A DNA stretch of 64,000 nucleotides from NCBI RefSeq assembly GCF_001687325.1, contig NZ_LZRD01000009.1:124001-188000 (forward strand), written 5' to 3'. Numbering within the stretch: the first letter of the stretch is position 1; each line of letters begins with the position of its first letter. The notes beneath the pieces are model-generated. The model searched no databases, was not told the DNA's origin, and worked only from the letters and a program-made list of their open reading frames with translations. This document shows positions 23,164 to 31,103 of the stretch, piece after piece. The DNA is from Streptomyces sp. PTY087I2 (GTDB lineage Bacteria > Actinomycetota > Actinomycetes > Streptomycetales > Streptomycetaceae). A program made the position numbers and the translations under genes.

Positions 23164-23206
23164 ACGCTCCCCGCCTCTGCTCGAGGGCGGCTCGCGGACG
23201 GATGGG
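23164..23206 (-). promoter_or_regulatory. SARP-type operator and promoter of the minimal PKS operon
   Basis: On the minus strand the heptamers CCCATCC (complement of 23200-23206), GCGAGCC (23189-23195) and TCGAGCA (23178-23184) are spaced 11 bp apart. Eight bp later is GAGCGT (complement of 23164-23169), a probable -10 about 72 bp before the KS-alpha start. Confidence 0.68.
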
Positions 23207-23276
23207 ATGCGGCGGAGGCCCGGCGGCCGGCTCGGGCCGTCCGCTCGCGGAGTCGCCGGAGCGCACTCACTTCTCC

Positions 23277-23319
23277 TCCATCCGTCTTCCAGCCCCGCTC
23301 GAGCGCGCCTGGTGAGGCT
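23277..23319 (+). promoter_or_regulatory. SARP-type operator and promoter of the ketoreductase operon
   Basis: Heptamers TCCATCC (23277-23283), TCCAGCC (23288-23294) and TCGAGCG (23299-23305) are exactly 11 bp apart and end 8 bp before GAGGCT (23314-23319), a likely -10. It faces away from the minimal-PKS operator, giving a divergent SARP-controlled control region between 23093 and 23377. Confidence 0.72.
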
Positions 23320-23377
23320 TCTTCGCGGCACGGCAGGACGACGTCCCATCCCACCCGCCCGAAGGAGACGAGCAGTG

Positions 23378-24190
23378 ATGACGACAGCGACGGCCACGGA
23401 GGCTTCCGCCACGGCAGCGAAGCCGGTGGCGCTGGTGACCGGCGCCACCAGCGGCATCGGTCTGGCGGTTTCCCGGCGACTGGCAGCCCTCGGCGCGCGT
23501 GTCTTCCTGTGCGCCCGTGACGAGGAACGGCTCGCCCGAACGGTGAAGGAGATGCGGGCCGAGGGCTTCGACGTCGACGGCACGGTGTGCGATGTCGCGG
23601 ACCAGGCCCAGATCCGCGCCTATGTGGCCGCGGCGGTGCAGCGGTACGGCACGGTCGACATCCTGGTGAACAACGCGGGCCGCAGCGGCGGCGGCGCAAC
23701 CGCCGAGATCCCGGACGAGCTCTGGCTCGACGTCATCCGGACCAACCTGACCAGTGTCTTCCTCGTGACGAAGGAAGTGCTCAACGCCGGAGGCATGTTG
23801 GCCAAGAAGCGCGGCCGGATCATCAACATCGCCTCCACCGGCGGCAAACAGGGGGTCGTGCACGCGGTGCCGTACTCCGCCTCCAAGCACGGGGTGGTCG
23901 GCCTGACCAAGGCGCTGGGCCTGGAGCTGGCCCGTACCGGCATCACCGTGAACGCGGTGTGCCCGGGCTTTGTCGAGACGCCGATGGCCGAGCGGGTGCG
24001 TGAGCACTACGCGGACATCTGGCAGGTGTCCGAGGAGGAGACCTTCGACCGCATCACCAACCGGGTCCCGCTGGGCCGGTACGTGGAGACCCGGGAGGTC
24101 GCCGCGATGGTCGAGTATCTCGTCGCGGACGACGCGGCGGCGGTCACCGCGCAGGCGCTGAACGTCTGCGGCGGACTGGGCAACTACTGA
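23378..24190 (+). CDS. C9 polyketide ketoreductase, ActIII-like SDR
   Basis: A 270-aa NADPH-dependent short-chain dehydrogenase that reduces the C9 carbonyl of the nascent chain. Motifs are the cofactor loop TGATSGIG, NNAG, catalytic Ser in NIASTGGKQG, and Tyr/Lys in YSASKHG; the C-terminus ends CGGLGNY like ActIII. The ActIII 'PGG' segment reads RSGGG here, with Ser103 in place of proline. GAAGGAG lies at 23361-23367; a GTG at 23375 is an equally plausible start. The stop overlaps the next ATG (TGATG). Confidence 0.95.
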   Translation: MTTATATEASATAAKPVALVTGATSGIGLAVSRRLAALGARVFLCARDEERLARTVKEMRAEGFDVDGTVCDVADQAQIRAYVAAAVQRYGTVDILVNNAGRSGGGATAEIPDELWLDVIRTNLTSVFLVTKEVLNAGGMLAKKRGRIINIASTGGKQGVVHAVPYSASKHGVVGLTKALGLELARTGITVNAVCPGFVETPMAERVREHYADIWQVSEEETFDRITNRVPLGRYVETREVAAMVEYLVADDAAAVTAQALNVCGGLGNY

Positions 24191-24936
24191 TGGCCGCCGT
24201 GGACCGGGCTCCGGTCGCACTGGTCACCGGGTCCACTTCCGGTATCGGGGAGACCGTCGTCAGGCGGCTCTCCGCCGATGGATACCGCGTGGTCGTCAAC
24301 TCGCGCCGCGGGGTGGAGGAGGGTGAGAAGACGGCCGCCTCGCTGCCGGACGCCCTCTACGTCCGGGCCGACGTCTCCGATGAGGCGGAGGCCCGCCGAC
24401 TGGTGGACACGGCCGTCGAGCACTACGGCCGGTTGGACGTCCTGGTCAACAATGCGGGGCGGACGCGCGCCATCCCGCACGCCGACCTGGCCGCCGCCAC
24501 CCCCGAGGTATGGCGGGAGATCTTCGACCTGAACGTGATCGGCACCTGGCAGACGACCGTCGCCGCGATGCCGCATCTCTCCCGGTCGGGCGGCGGCGCG
24601 GTGGTGAATGTGTCCTCGATCGCGGGCAGTCGTCCGGCCGGCAGCTCCATCCCGTACGCGGTGAGCAAGGCGGCCATCGAGCACATGACCCGGCTCCTGG
24701 CCCACACGGTGGGTCCGGAGGTACGGGTCAACGCCGTCGCTCCGGGCCTGGTCGAGACGCCGTGGACGCAGAACAGCGAGTTCTTCGAACCGATCGCCGA
24801 GTACGTGCGGCAGACCACGCCGCTGCGCCGGACGGGCCGGACCGAGGATGTCGCGGACGCCGTCGTGGGGCTCATCCGGTCCACGTACACCACCGGGCAG
24901 GTCCTGCTGGTGGACGGCGGTGCCCACCTCCTGTGA
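24190..24936 (+). CDS. Second short-chain dehydrogenase/reductase
   Basis: A 248-aa SDR with the cofactor loop TGSTSGIG (residues ~14-21), NNAG, catalytic Ser in VNVSSIAGS and the YAVSKAA Tyr-Lys pair, ending in VDGGAHLL. It resembles FabG-type reductases rather than ActIII. In granaticin-like clusters a second SDR follows the C9 ketoreductase and is thought to reduce another carbonyl or a later intermediate. Its substrate here cannot be read from sequence. The ATG overlaps the preceding stop codon, so the two reductases are translationally coupled. Confidence 0.88.
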   Translation: MAAVDRAPVALVTGSTSGIGETVVRRLSADGYRVVVNSRRGVEEGEKTAASLPDALYVRADVSDEAEARRLVDTAVEHYGRLDVLVNNAGRTRAIPHADLAAATPEVWREIFDLNVIGTWQTTVAAMPHLSRSGGGAVVNVSSIAGSRPAGSSIPYAVSKAAIEHMTRLLAHTVGPEVRVNAVAPGLVETPWTQNSEFFEPIAEYVRQTTPLRRTGRTEDVADAVVGLIRSTYTTGQVLLVDGGAHLL

Positions 24937-24994
24937 CCCGGGCCCCACGCCCGCTTCCCCCCTTCGTTCTCTTTCTGTCCCGAGGAGTCGGACT

Positions 24995-26029
24995 GTGCAG
25001 CTCGCCGTGAACCTCGTCCACCAAGGCGCCGGCGAACTCGCCCGCGCCGCCGAACGGCTGGGGTATGCCGCTGCTCTCGCGCCGGAGGGCTACCGGTCCG
25101 ACGCGGTGAGCGTCCTCGGCCTCGTGGCCGGGGTGACCGAACGCATCGCGCTCGTCTCGGGCGTGATGCAGATTCCGGGCCGTCCTCCGGCCATGGCCGC
25201 GCTGACCGCCGCAACGCTCGACTCCCTGAGCGGCGGCCGGTTCCGGCTCGGCCTCGGAGTGTCCAACCCCGATGTGTCGGCCGGCTGGTACGGCGTGCCG
25301 TTCGACCGGCCACTGGAACGGACGCGTGAGTACGTCGACATCGTGCGGCGCGCGCTCGACGGGGCTCCGGTCACGCATCGGGGCCCCCACTTCGAGGTCG
25401 GCGGGTCCGCCCCGCTGCATCTGCTGACCGAACGGCGCTCGACCGGACTTCCGGTGCTTCTCGCGGCGGTCGGTCCACGCAACCTGCGGCTCGCGGGCGA
25501 GATCGCGGACGGCTGGCTCGGCGTCTTCACCTCACCGGAGGCCGTGGCCCGGTCCGTCGCCGAGATCCGAAAGGGCCGGAGCGTCGACGATCTTGGCGGC
25601 TTCGAGGTCCTGCCCAGCCTGCCCACGGCTGTCGCGGACAGTGCGGAGGAGGCGGCGGACATGCTGCGCGGCCAGTATGTGTATCTGATGGGGATCGGCA
25701 ACCCGGACCGTAATTTCTACTGCGGGATGGCGCGTTCGATGGGGTACGGGGCCGAGGTGGACGCCTTCCTGGAGCGGCTCGGCGCGGACGACCGTGCGGG
25801 CGCCGGGGCCGCACTGCCGCTCGGCTTCATCGACCGTACGGCGCTGATCGGCCCGGTCGACCGGATCGCGGACCGGATGCGCGAGTACGCCGACGCGGGA
25901 GTGACCACGCTCGGCGTCATGGTCTCCGCTGCCGCGACCGGACTGGAGGGACGGATCGCGATCGTCGAGGCGGCTGCCCGCGCCCTGGACCGCTCAGGCA
26001 CCGCCGCACTCTCGGCCCCCGCCCCCTGA
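24995..26029 (+). CDS. LLM-class flavin/F420-dependent oxidoreductase
   Basis: A 344-aa luciferase-like monooxygenase-fold protein: N-terminal LAVNLVHQGAGELARAAERLGYAAALAPEGY, the middle segment LAALTAATLDSLSGGRFRLGLGVSNPDVSAGWYG typical of F420-dependent members, and GEIADGWLGVF. It may be an F420- or FMN-dependent reductase/oxygenase in tailoring; the sequence does not decide. The GTG at 24995 follows CGAGGAG; the longer open frame overlaps the SDR gene and is not used. It lies 58 bp after the SDR gene, in the same direction and probably the same transcript. Confidence 0.85.
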   Translation: MQLAVNLVHQGAGELARAAERLGYAAALAPEGYRSDAVSVLGLVAGVTERIALVSGVMQIPGRPPAMAALTAATLDSLSGGRFRLGLGVSNPDVSAGWYGVPFDRPLERTREYVDIVRRALDGAPVTHRGPHFEVGGSAPLHLLTERRSTGLPVLLAAVGPRNLRLAGEIADGWLGVFTSPEAVARSVAEIRKGRSVDDLGGFEVLPSLPTAVADSAEEAADMLRGQYVYLMGIGNPDRNFYCGMARSMGYGAEVDAFLERLGADDRAGAGAALPLGFIDRTALIGPVDRIADRMREYADAGVTTLGVMVSAAATGLEGRIAIVEAAARALDRSGTAALSAPAP

Positions 26030-26038
26030 ATCTTTCCG

Positions 26039-26052
26039 GTTTCACGTGAAAC
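26039..26052. other. parS: parS centromere-like site (ParB-binding)
   Basis: The perfect 14-bp palindrome GTTTCACGTGAAAC matches the Streptomyces parS consensus. It lies 9 bp after the LLM oxidoreductase stop and before the next gene. ParB binds such sites, which cluster around oriC in Streptomyces, and organises the origin domain for segregation. It is the only exact copy I noticed in the window, although I could not scan exhaustively. Confidence 0.9.
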
Positions 26053-26135
26053 ATCGCCGGACCGGACCCGCCGTCCCGTCGCCCGTCCGCCACGCCCCGC
26101 ACCGACCGGAGAGCCCGGAGAGTATGGAGAACGCC

Positions 26136-26909
26136 ATGACGACCCTCTTCCACGACGACTTCGCCGAAGGGCTGCGGGTACGCGATCCCCGGACCCGGCC
26201 CGACGGCCCGTGGTCGATACGGCCCGCCGGAGCGCTCCCGGTCGGGGACGGCACCGTGAGTGCCACGGCCTCCGGCCTCGTGGTCCAGCCCCCCGGCGTC
26301 GACCCCGAAACCGGGGGCCCGGCCTTCGTCGTGCCGGACGGGGAGCCGGCCGACCATCTGCGCTGGGCCGCCCTGGGGCCGGCCTGCGCCACCGGCGGAG
26401 CGACGCTCACCGTGTCGGCGACACTGTCGGCGCAGGTACGGGGGGCGGCGAAGGACGACATCCACGAGGGTGCGGGCGCGCTGATCGTGCTCGACCGGGA
26501 CGCCGGGGCGGTCATGGACTTCGCTGTCACCGACGGACAGGTCTGGGCGCTGTACGGCCGGTTGGCAACACCGGACGGCACGCGTGGCGGATTCTCCTAC
26601 AGCGTGCCGCTCGCCTCGCGTCGGCCTTCCGACCGCCACCACTGCTCCCTGGTCGTGGACCCGGTTGCGGGAGCCGCACGCTGGCTGCTCGACGGCGACG
26701 AGGCGTTCACCGTGGACCGGCTGGGACACGGCCTGCCCGAGCCGGCGCGTGCGGACTCGTGGACGCCGGGGCCGCTCTCCACCGTGCGGCCCGCGTTCAT
26801 CACACCCGGCCTCGCGCTCATGGCGGATTTCCCGTACGGCCAAGGCGTACGGCTGACCGTCTCCGAGCTGTCCGTCACGCGGCCCGGCTCGCGAGGAGCG
26901 GCGGGCTGA
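26136..26909 (+). CDS. DUF6081-like protein, concanavalin-like beta fold
   Basis: A 257-aa protein beginning MTTLFHDDFAEGLRV. The pattern (FHDDF opening, DGTVSATASGLVVQPPG, FSYSVPLASR, alternating beta-strands) resembles DUF6081-type beta-sandwich proteins found in actinomycetes. I know no defined activity. No signal peptide is visible, so it is probably cytoplasmic. The ATG at 26136 has GGAGA upstream; ATG 26124 is in frame and possible. Its stop overlaps the start of the sugar 2,3-dehydratase gene (TGATG), tying it to the deoxysugar operon. Confidence 0.6.
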   Translation: MTTLFHDDFAEGLRVRDPRTRPDGPWSIRPAGALPVGDGTVSATASGLVVQPPGVDPETGGPAFVVPDGEPADHLRWAALGPACATGGATLTVSATLSAQVRGAAKDDIHEGAGALIVLDRDAGAVMDFAVTDGQVWALYGRLATPDGTRGGFSYSVPLASRRPSDRHHCSLVVDPVAGAARWLLDGDEAFTVDRLGHGLPEPARADSWTPGPLSTVRPAFITPGLALMADFPYGQGVRLTVSELSVTRPGSRGAAG

Positions 26910-28240
26910 TGCGGATCAAGGACGCGGCCGCGTTCCGTACCTGGTTCGCCGGGCGGAGCGAGGCCCACCGCTATCGCGTGACTCCAGCCCCGCTGCACGA
27001 CCTGGACGGCTGGTACACCGACCCGGAGAGCGGCGACATCCGCCACCGCAGCGGCCGGTTCTTCTCCGTCGAGGGCCTGCGGTACAGCCGTCAGGAACCG
27101 GACGCGACCTCGTGGACGCAGCCGATCATCCGGCAGCCGGAGAACGGCGTCCTCGGGGTGCTGGTCACGTGGTTCGACGGGGTTCCCCATCTGCTGATGC
27201 AGGCCAAGATGGAGCCCGGCAACATCAACACGCTCCAGCTCTCGCCGACGGTGCAGGCCACGTACAGCAACTACACGCGGGTGCACCGAGGTTCGGCGGT
27301 GCGCTACATCGACCACTTCCTCCGGCCCGGGGCCAGGGACCGGGTCCACTACGACGCCCTTCAGAGTGAGCAGGGCTCGTGGTTCCTGGGCAAGCGCAAC
27401 CGCAACATGGTGGTGGAGACGACCGGGGACATCCCGGTCCACGATGACTTCTGCTGGGTGCCGCGCCCGGTGATGGCGGAGCTGCTGCGGATCGACAACC
27501 TCGTCAACATGGACTCGCGCACCGTACTGGCAGGTCTGCCGGACGGGCCCGGCGGAAAACCCGTGCCGGGGCGCGCGGCGGAGAAGCCGCTGCACGACAC
27601 GGCCGCGCTGCTGCACTGGTTCACCGGAGCCAAGGTGCGCCATCGCCCCGAGCGCACGACGATCCCGTTGAACCGGGTCGGCGGCTGGCGTCGCGATGAC
27701 GGGCGCGGTGAGATCGTGCACGCGTCGGGCCGGTACTTCCGGGTCATCGGCGTCGATGTCGAGGCCGACAGCCGTGAGGTGACCTCCTGGTCGCAGCCGA
27801 TGCTGGCGCCGGTCGGCCGCGGAGTCATCGCCTTCATCAGCAAGGAGATCCACGGGCAGCGGCATCTGCTGGTGCAGGCACGGGCCGAAGCGGGAACCTT
27901 CGACGCCGTCGAGCTGGGACCCACCGTGCAGTGCAACCCGGGCAACCTGGCCGCCGACGCGCCCCGTCCTCCGTATCTGGAGACCGTCCTGACCGCACGG
28001 CCCGAACAGATCCTCTTCGACACCGTCCACTCCGAGGAAGGCGGACGGTTCTACCACGCGGAGAACCGCTACCTCGTCCTGGACGCGGACGAGGTTTCCC
28101 TCGACGTACCGGAGGACTACACCTGGATGACGGTACGACAGCTCACCCGCGCCGGCCGGATCGGCAACCTCGTCGACGTGGAGGCCCGCACTCTGCTGGC
28201 GAGCGTCCGCACTCTGCCCGGCCACGGAGCAGCCCGATGA
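26909..28240 (+). CDS. NDP-hexose 2,3-dehydratase
   Basis: A 443-aa two-repeat protein that removes the C2 hydroxyl of NDP-4-keto-6-deoxyglucose, the first step of 2-deoxygenation. Both halves show the family pattern: GRFFSVEGLRYS...TSWTQPII...HLLMQAK.EPGNINTLQLSPTVQATYSNY in the first and GRYFRVIGVDVE...TSWSQPM...HLLVQAR.EAGTFDAVELGPTVQCNPGN in the second. Length and repeat structure are normal. It is translationally coupled to its neighbours on both sides (TGATG and ATGA overlaps), followed by the 3-ketoreductase that uses its product. Confidence 0.93.
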   Translation: MRIKDAAAFRTWFAGRSEAHRYRVTPAPLHDLDGWYTDPESGDIRHRSGRFFSVEGLRYSRQEPDATSWTQPIIRQPENGVLGVLVTWFDGVPHLLMQAKMEPGNINTLQLSPTVQATYSNYTRVHRGSAVRYIDHFLRPGARDRVHYDALQSEQGSWFLGKRNRNMVVETTGDIPVHDDFCWVPRPVMAELLRIDNLVNMDSRTVLAGLPDGPGGKPVPGRAAEKPLHDTAALLHWFTGAKVRHRPERTTIPLNRVGGWRRDDGRGEIVHASGRYFRVIGVDVEADSREVTSWSQPMLAPVGRGVIAFISKEIHGQRHLLVQARAEAGTFDAVELGPTVQCNPGNLAADAPRPPYLETVLTARPEQILFDTVHSEEGGRFYHAENRYLVLDADEVSLDVPEDYTWMTVRQLTRAGRIGNLVDVEARTLLASVRTLPGHGAAR

Positions 28241-29268
28241 CCCGGGCGCCCCAGCACCCGGGGAACGCGCCCCGCGCTCTGCCGCCGAAGCCGCTGCGGA
28301 TCGGGGTCGCGGGCTGTGCGGACATCGCGCTGCGCCGGATGCTGCCCGCCTTCGCCGCTTCTCCGCACACCGAACCGACGGTGATCGCCAGCCGCAGCGC
28401 CGACAAGGCCCGGTCCGCCGCGGGGGATTACGGCTGCGAGGGCGTCGAAGGATACGACGCACTGCTCGAACGCCCTGACGTGGACGCGGTGTACGTGCCG
28501 CTGCCGGTGGCCCTGCACGCGCGGTGGACCGAGCGCGCGCTGCGCGCCGGCAAGCACGTACTCGCCGAGAAGCCGTTGACCGCACGGGCCGCCGACACCG
28601 CGCGGTTGCTGGGTCTCGCTCGCGAGCGGGGCCTCGTCCTGGCGGAGAACTACCTGTTCGTCCACCACAGCGCGTACACGGCCGTGCGGGAACTGGTGGC
28701 ATCCGGTGCGATCGGTGAACCCCGGTCGCTCAGTGCCTCGTTCACCATCCCGCCGCGTCCCGTGGACGACATCCGCTACCGCGCCGACCTCGACGGCGGA
28801 GCTCTCCTCGACATCGGCGTCTATCCGCTGCGGCTGGCCTCCATGCTGCTCGGCGCGGGGCTGCGGGTGAACGGCGCCGTACTGCGCCACGACGTCGCGC
28901 ACGGTGTCGACCTCGGCGGCAGCGCACTGCTCGACGATCCCGCCACCGGCGTGAGCGCGCAGCTGGTGTTCGGAATGGAGCACGCCTACACGGCGAGCTG
29001 GCGGCTTCTCGGCAGTACGGGCAGCCTTTCTCTCGGCCGGGCGTACTCGCCGCCCGCCGGACACCGCCCGGTCCTGCGGATCGACGGCGCCGACGGCTTC
29101 GAGGAGCGGGTCCTGCCCGCGCACGACCAGGCGGCCGCCGCTGTCGAGGCCTTCGCCGACGCCGTGCACGCCGCCGGCCGGGGAGAGGCGGTCGACACCG
29201 CACCGGTGCTCCGCCAGGCCGAGTTGGTCGACGCCGTCCGCCGGGCGGCCCGCCTCGTGAAGATCTGA
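28237..29268 (+). CDS. NDP-hexose 3-ketoreductase, Gfo/Idh/MocA family
   Basis: A 343-aa NAD(P)H-dependent reductase expected to reduce the C3 keto group after the 2,3-dehydratase, giving the 2-deoxy sugar. The Rossmann motif is LRIGVAGCADIALRRMLPAF near residue 20, the conserved EKP is in VLAEKPLTARA, and GGALLDIGVYPLRLA is the second-domain signature. It starts with an ATGA overlap on the 2,3-dehydratase stop. The two genes are neighbours in nearly all 2-deoxysugar pathways, which supports the role. Confidence 0.9.
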   Translation: MTRAPQHPGNAPRALPPKPLRIGVAGCADIALRRMLPAFAASPHTEPTVIASRSADKARSAAGDYGCEGVEGYDALLERPDVDAVYVPLPVALHARWTERALRAGKHVLAEKPLTARAADTARLLGLARERGLVLAENYLFVHHSAYTAVRELVASGAIGEPRSLSASFTIPPRPVDDIRYRADLDGGALLDIGVYPLRLASMLLGAGLRVNGAVLRHDVAHGVDLGGSALLDDPATGVSAQLVFGMEHAYTASWRLLGSTGSLSLGRAYSPPAGHRPVLRIDGADGFEERVLPAHDQAAAAVEAFADAVHAAGRGEAVDTAPVLRQAELVDAVRRAARLVKI

Positions 29269-29280
29269 GAGGCGCGGAGG

Positions 29281-29886
29281 ATGGACATCCGAGAACTGCC
29301 GGAGGTACCGGGCGCCCATGTGATCGTCCCGCGTACCTGGCCCGATCCGCGCGGCACGTTCTTCGAGTCGCTCCGCACCGACCTGATGGGCGAGGTCCTC
29401 GGCAGGCCCTTCGAGGTCCGGCAGATCAACTACTCGACCTCACGCCGCAACACGCTGCGCGGTGTCCACGGCGTGCTGATACCGCCCGGCCAGGCGAAGT
29501 ACGTCACCTGTGTGCGCGGGGCCCTGCGCGACATGGTGGTGGACCTGAGGGTCGGCTCGCCGACCTTCGGAAACAGCGCGAGCACTCTGCTCACTCCGGA
29601 GAACGGTGTGGCGGTCCATATCTCCGAGGGCCTCGGCCACGGCTTCCTCGCCCTCACCGACGACACCTGCATCTCCTACGCCCTGTCCACCGGACATGTG
29701 CCCGGCACCCAGTTCGAGATCGACCCGCTCGACCCCGAACTGGCGCTGCCGTGGGGCTTCGAAGAACCGCCCCTGCTGTCCGCGAAGGACGCCGGTGCGC
29801 CATCGCTGCGTACGGCACTCGAACGGGACATCCTTCCTCACTGGCCGGGTCCCGAACTCCACCACGGGAAACGGAGACACCCATGA
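29281..29886 (+). CDS. dTDP-4-keto-hexose 3,5-epimerase, RmlC-like
   Basis: A 201-aa cupin that inverts C5 (and perhaps C3) of the NDP-4-keto sugar. Conserved parts are DPRGTFFESL near the N-terminus, the catalytic-base histidine in LRGVHG, and ISEGLGHGFLAL. The second catalytic region, often YK.TDYY, reads ISYALSTGH, as in several antibiotic-cluster C5-epimerases, so it may act only at C5. An epimerase here implies an L-configured sugar. The gene is 12 bp after the 3-ketoreductase and overlaps the next gene (ATGA). Confidence 0.88.
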   Translation: MDIRELPEVPGAHVIVPRTWPDPRGTFFESLRTDLMGEVLGRPFEVRQINYSTSRRNTLRGVHGVLIPPGQAKYVTCVRGALRDMVVDLRVGSPTFGNSASTLLTPENGVAVHISEGLGHGFLALTDDTCISYALSTGHVPGTQFEIDPLDPELALPWGFEEPPLLSAKDAGAPSLRTALERDILPHWPGPELHHGKRRHP

Positions 29887-31085
29887 AGCTGCTGTTCGTC
29901 GCCCCGGTCGTCGGCACCCACGGCGAGGTCACGACCGGCTTGGACCTGGCCGGACAGCTCGCCCCCGCCGGGATCACCGCCCACTTCGTCGTGGACACCC
30001 ACAACGCGCCGCAGATCCGGGCCGCGGGTGTGCCCGGCACCGTGATCGACACGGCGATGGGCGCCGGCGTCCGCAAGGTGATCGAGGACGCCGTACGGGC
30101 CGAGCGGCCGGACGTGATCGTGCTCAGCGACTACCTCTCGTACTGGCTGATGATGCACCGCGTCTACCGCACCGACCCCTGGTTCGTGGAACGGCTGAAC
30201 GTCCCGGTGATCCCGCTCGACCTCTACGAGTGGGAGAACACCGACTTCCGTATCGATCACTTCGGTCTCGACCTGGAGGTGGACCGAAGGATCCTCGGCA
30301 TGCCCGTACAGCTGCGGCCCGCCCCCTGGGCGCGTCCCGACCCGGGCCCCGGAAGCCGTGCACTGACCTACCCCTTCATGCGTCCGCTGCCCAGGCCCAC
30401 CGACGAGGCGCGCCGCGCCGTGCGGAGCGCGCTCGGTCTGCGCGAGGGGGACCGGCTCCTGTCGCTGTCCGTCTCCGGCTGGCAGCGGTACGCCCAGACG
30501 GTGGAGAACCCGGTGACACGCGGACTCGCCCGGCAGGTGCCGGAGCGGGTCGCGGCGATGCTGCGCCGGCTGTCCTCCACCACCCGCTTCCTCGTCATCG
30601 GCCCGGACCTGGAGGGCCTGGAAGGGCTGCCGGCCGAGCGCACCCACCGGGTGCCGGCCTGCGCACCCGACCGCTACCAGGAGCTCCTCGACGCCTCGGA
30701 CGCCGTGCTGTCCCTGCACGTACCCGCATCGGCGCTGGTCCGTTCGGTCTTCTCGGACCTGCCCGCGGTGCACATCGTCCACAGCGGGCCGGACACCGGA
30801 GCGGCGCACGCCGAAGGCCCGGGAGGTCTGGAGCCGTACAGCATGTGGCCGCTGCGCTGGAACTCCGTCGTCCGCCCGCTGCTCTCGGACAACCCGCTGG
30901 CCGCGGCCTTCCGCCGTGCCGAGCTCCTCGACACCGAAGGCACGGTGGAGATGCTCGACGCCGTCCTCAACGATCCGTGGACGCGCGCCGGGCTGTCCGA
31001 GGCCCGCGGCCGCTACCTGGCGGCGCTCGACGCCCTGCCGCCTGTGCCGGAGATCTTCGCGGAGGCGGTCCACCGGGCGAGTTGA
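29883..31085 (+). CDS. Glycosyltransferase-like protein of uncertain function
   Basis: A 400-aa protein starting MKLLFVAPVVGTHGEVTTGLDLA, with a Rossmann-like N-terminal half and a second half containing LLSLSVSGWQRYAQ, TRFLVIGPDLEGL and ELLDASDAVLSLHVPASAL. This looks like a GT-B nucleotide-sugar-binding protein, but the classic HCG/GG..T acceptor loop of antibiotic glycosyltransferases is not evident, so it may be a divergent transferase or a partner protein. It is translationally coupled to the epimerase and ends the plus-strand sugar operon, 18 bp from the converging 3-dehydratase gene. Confidence 0.55.
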   Translation: MKLLFVAPVVGTHGEVTTGLDLAGQLAPAGITAHFVVDTHNAPQIRAAGVPGTVIDTAMGAGVRKVIEDAVRAERPDVIVLSDYLSYWLMMHRVYRTDPWFVERLNVPVIPLDLYEWENTDFRIDHFGLDLEVDRRILGMPVQLRPAPWARPDPGPGSRALTYPFMRPLPRPTDEARRAVRSALGLREGDRLLSLSVSGWQRYAQTVENPVTRGLARQVPERVAAMLRRLSSTTRFLVIGPDLEGLEGLPAERTHRVPACAPDRYQELLDASDAVLSLHVPASALVRSVFSDLPAVHIVHSGPDTGAAHAEGPGGLEPYSMWPLRWNSVVRPLLSDNPLAAAFRRAELLDTEGTVEMLDAVLNDPWTRAGLSEARGRYLAALDALPPVPEIFAEAVHRAS

Positions 31086-31103
31086 GTCCGGGTGGCCGAA
31101 CGC

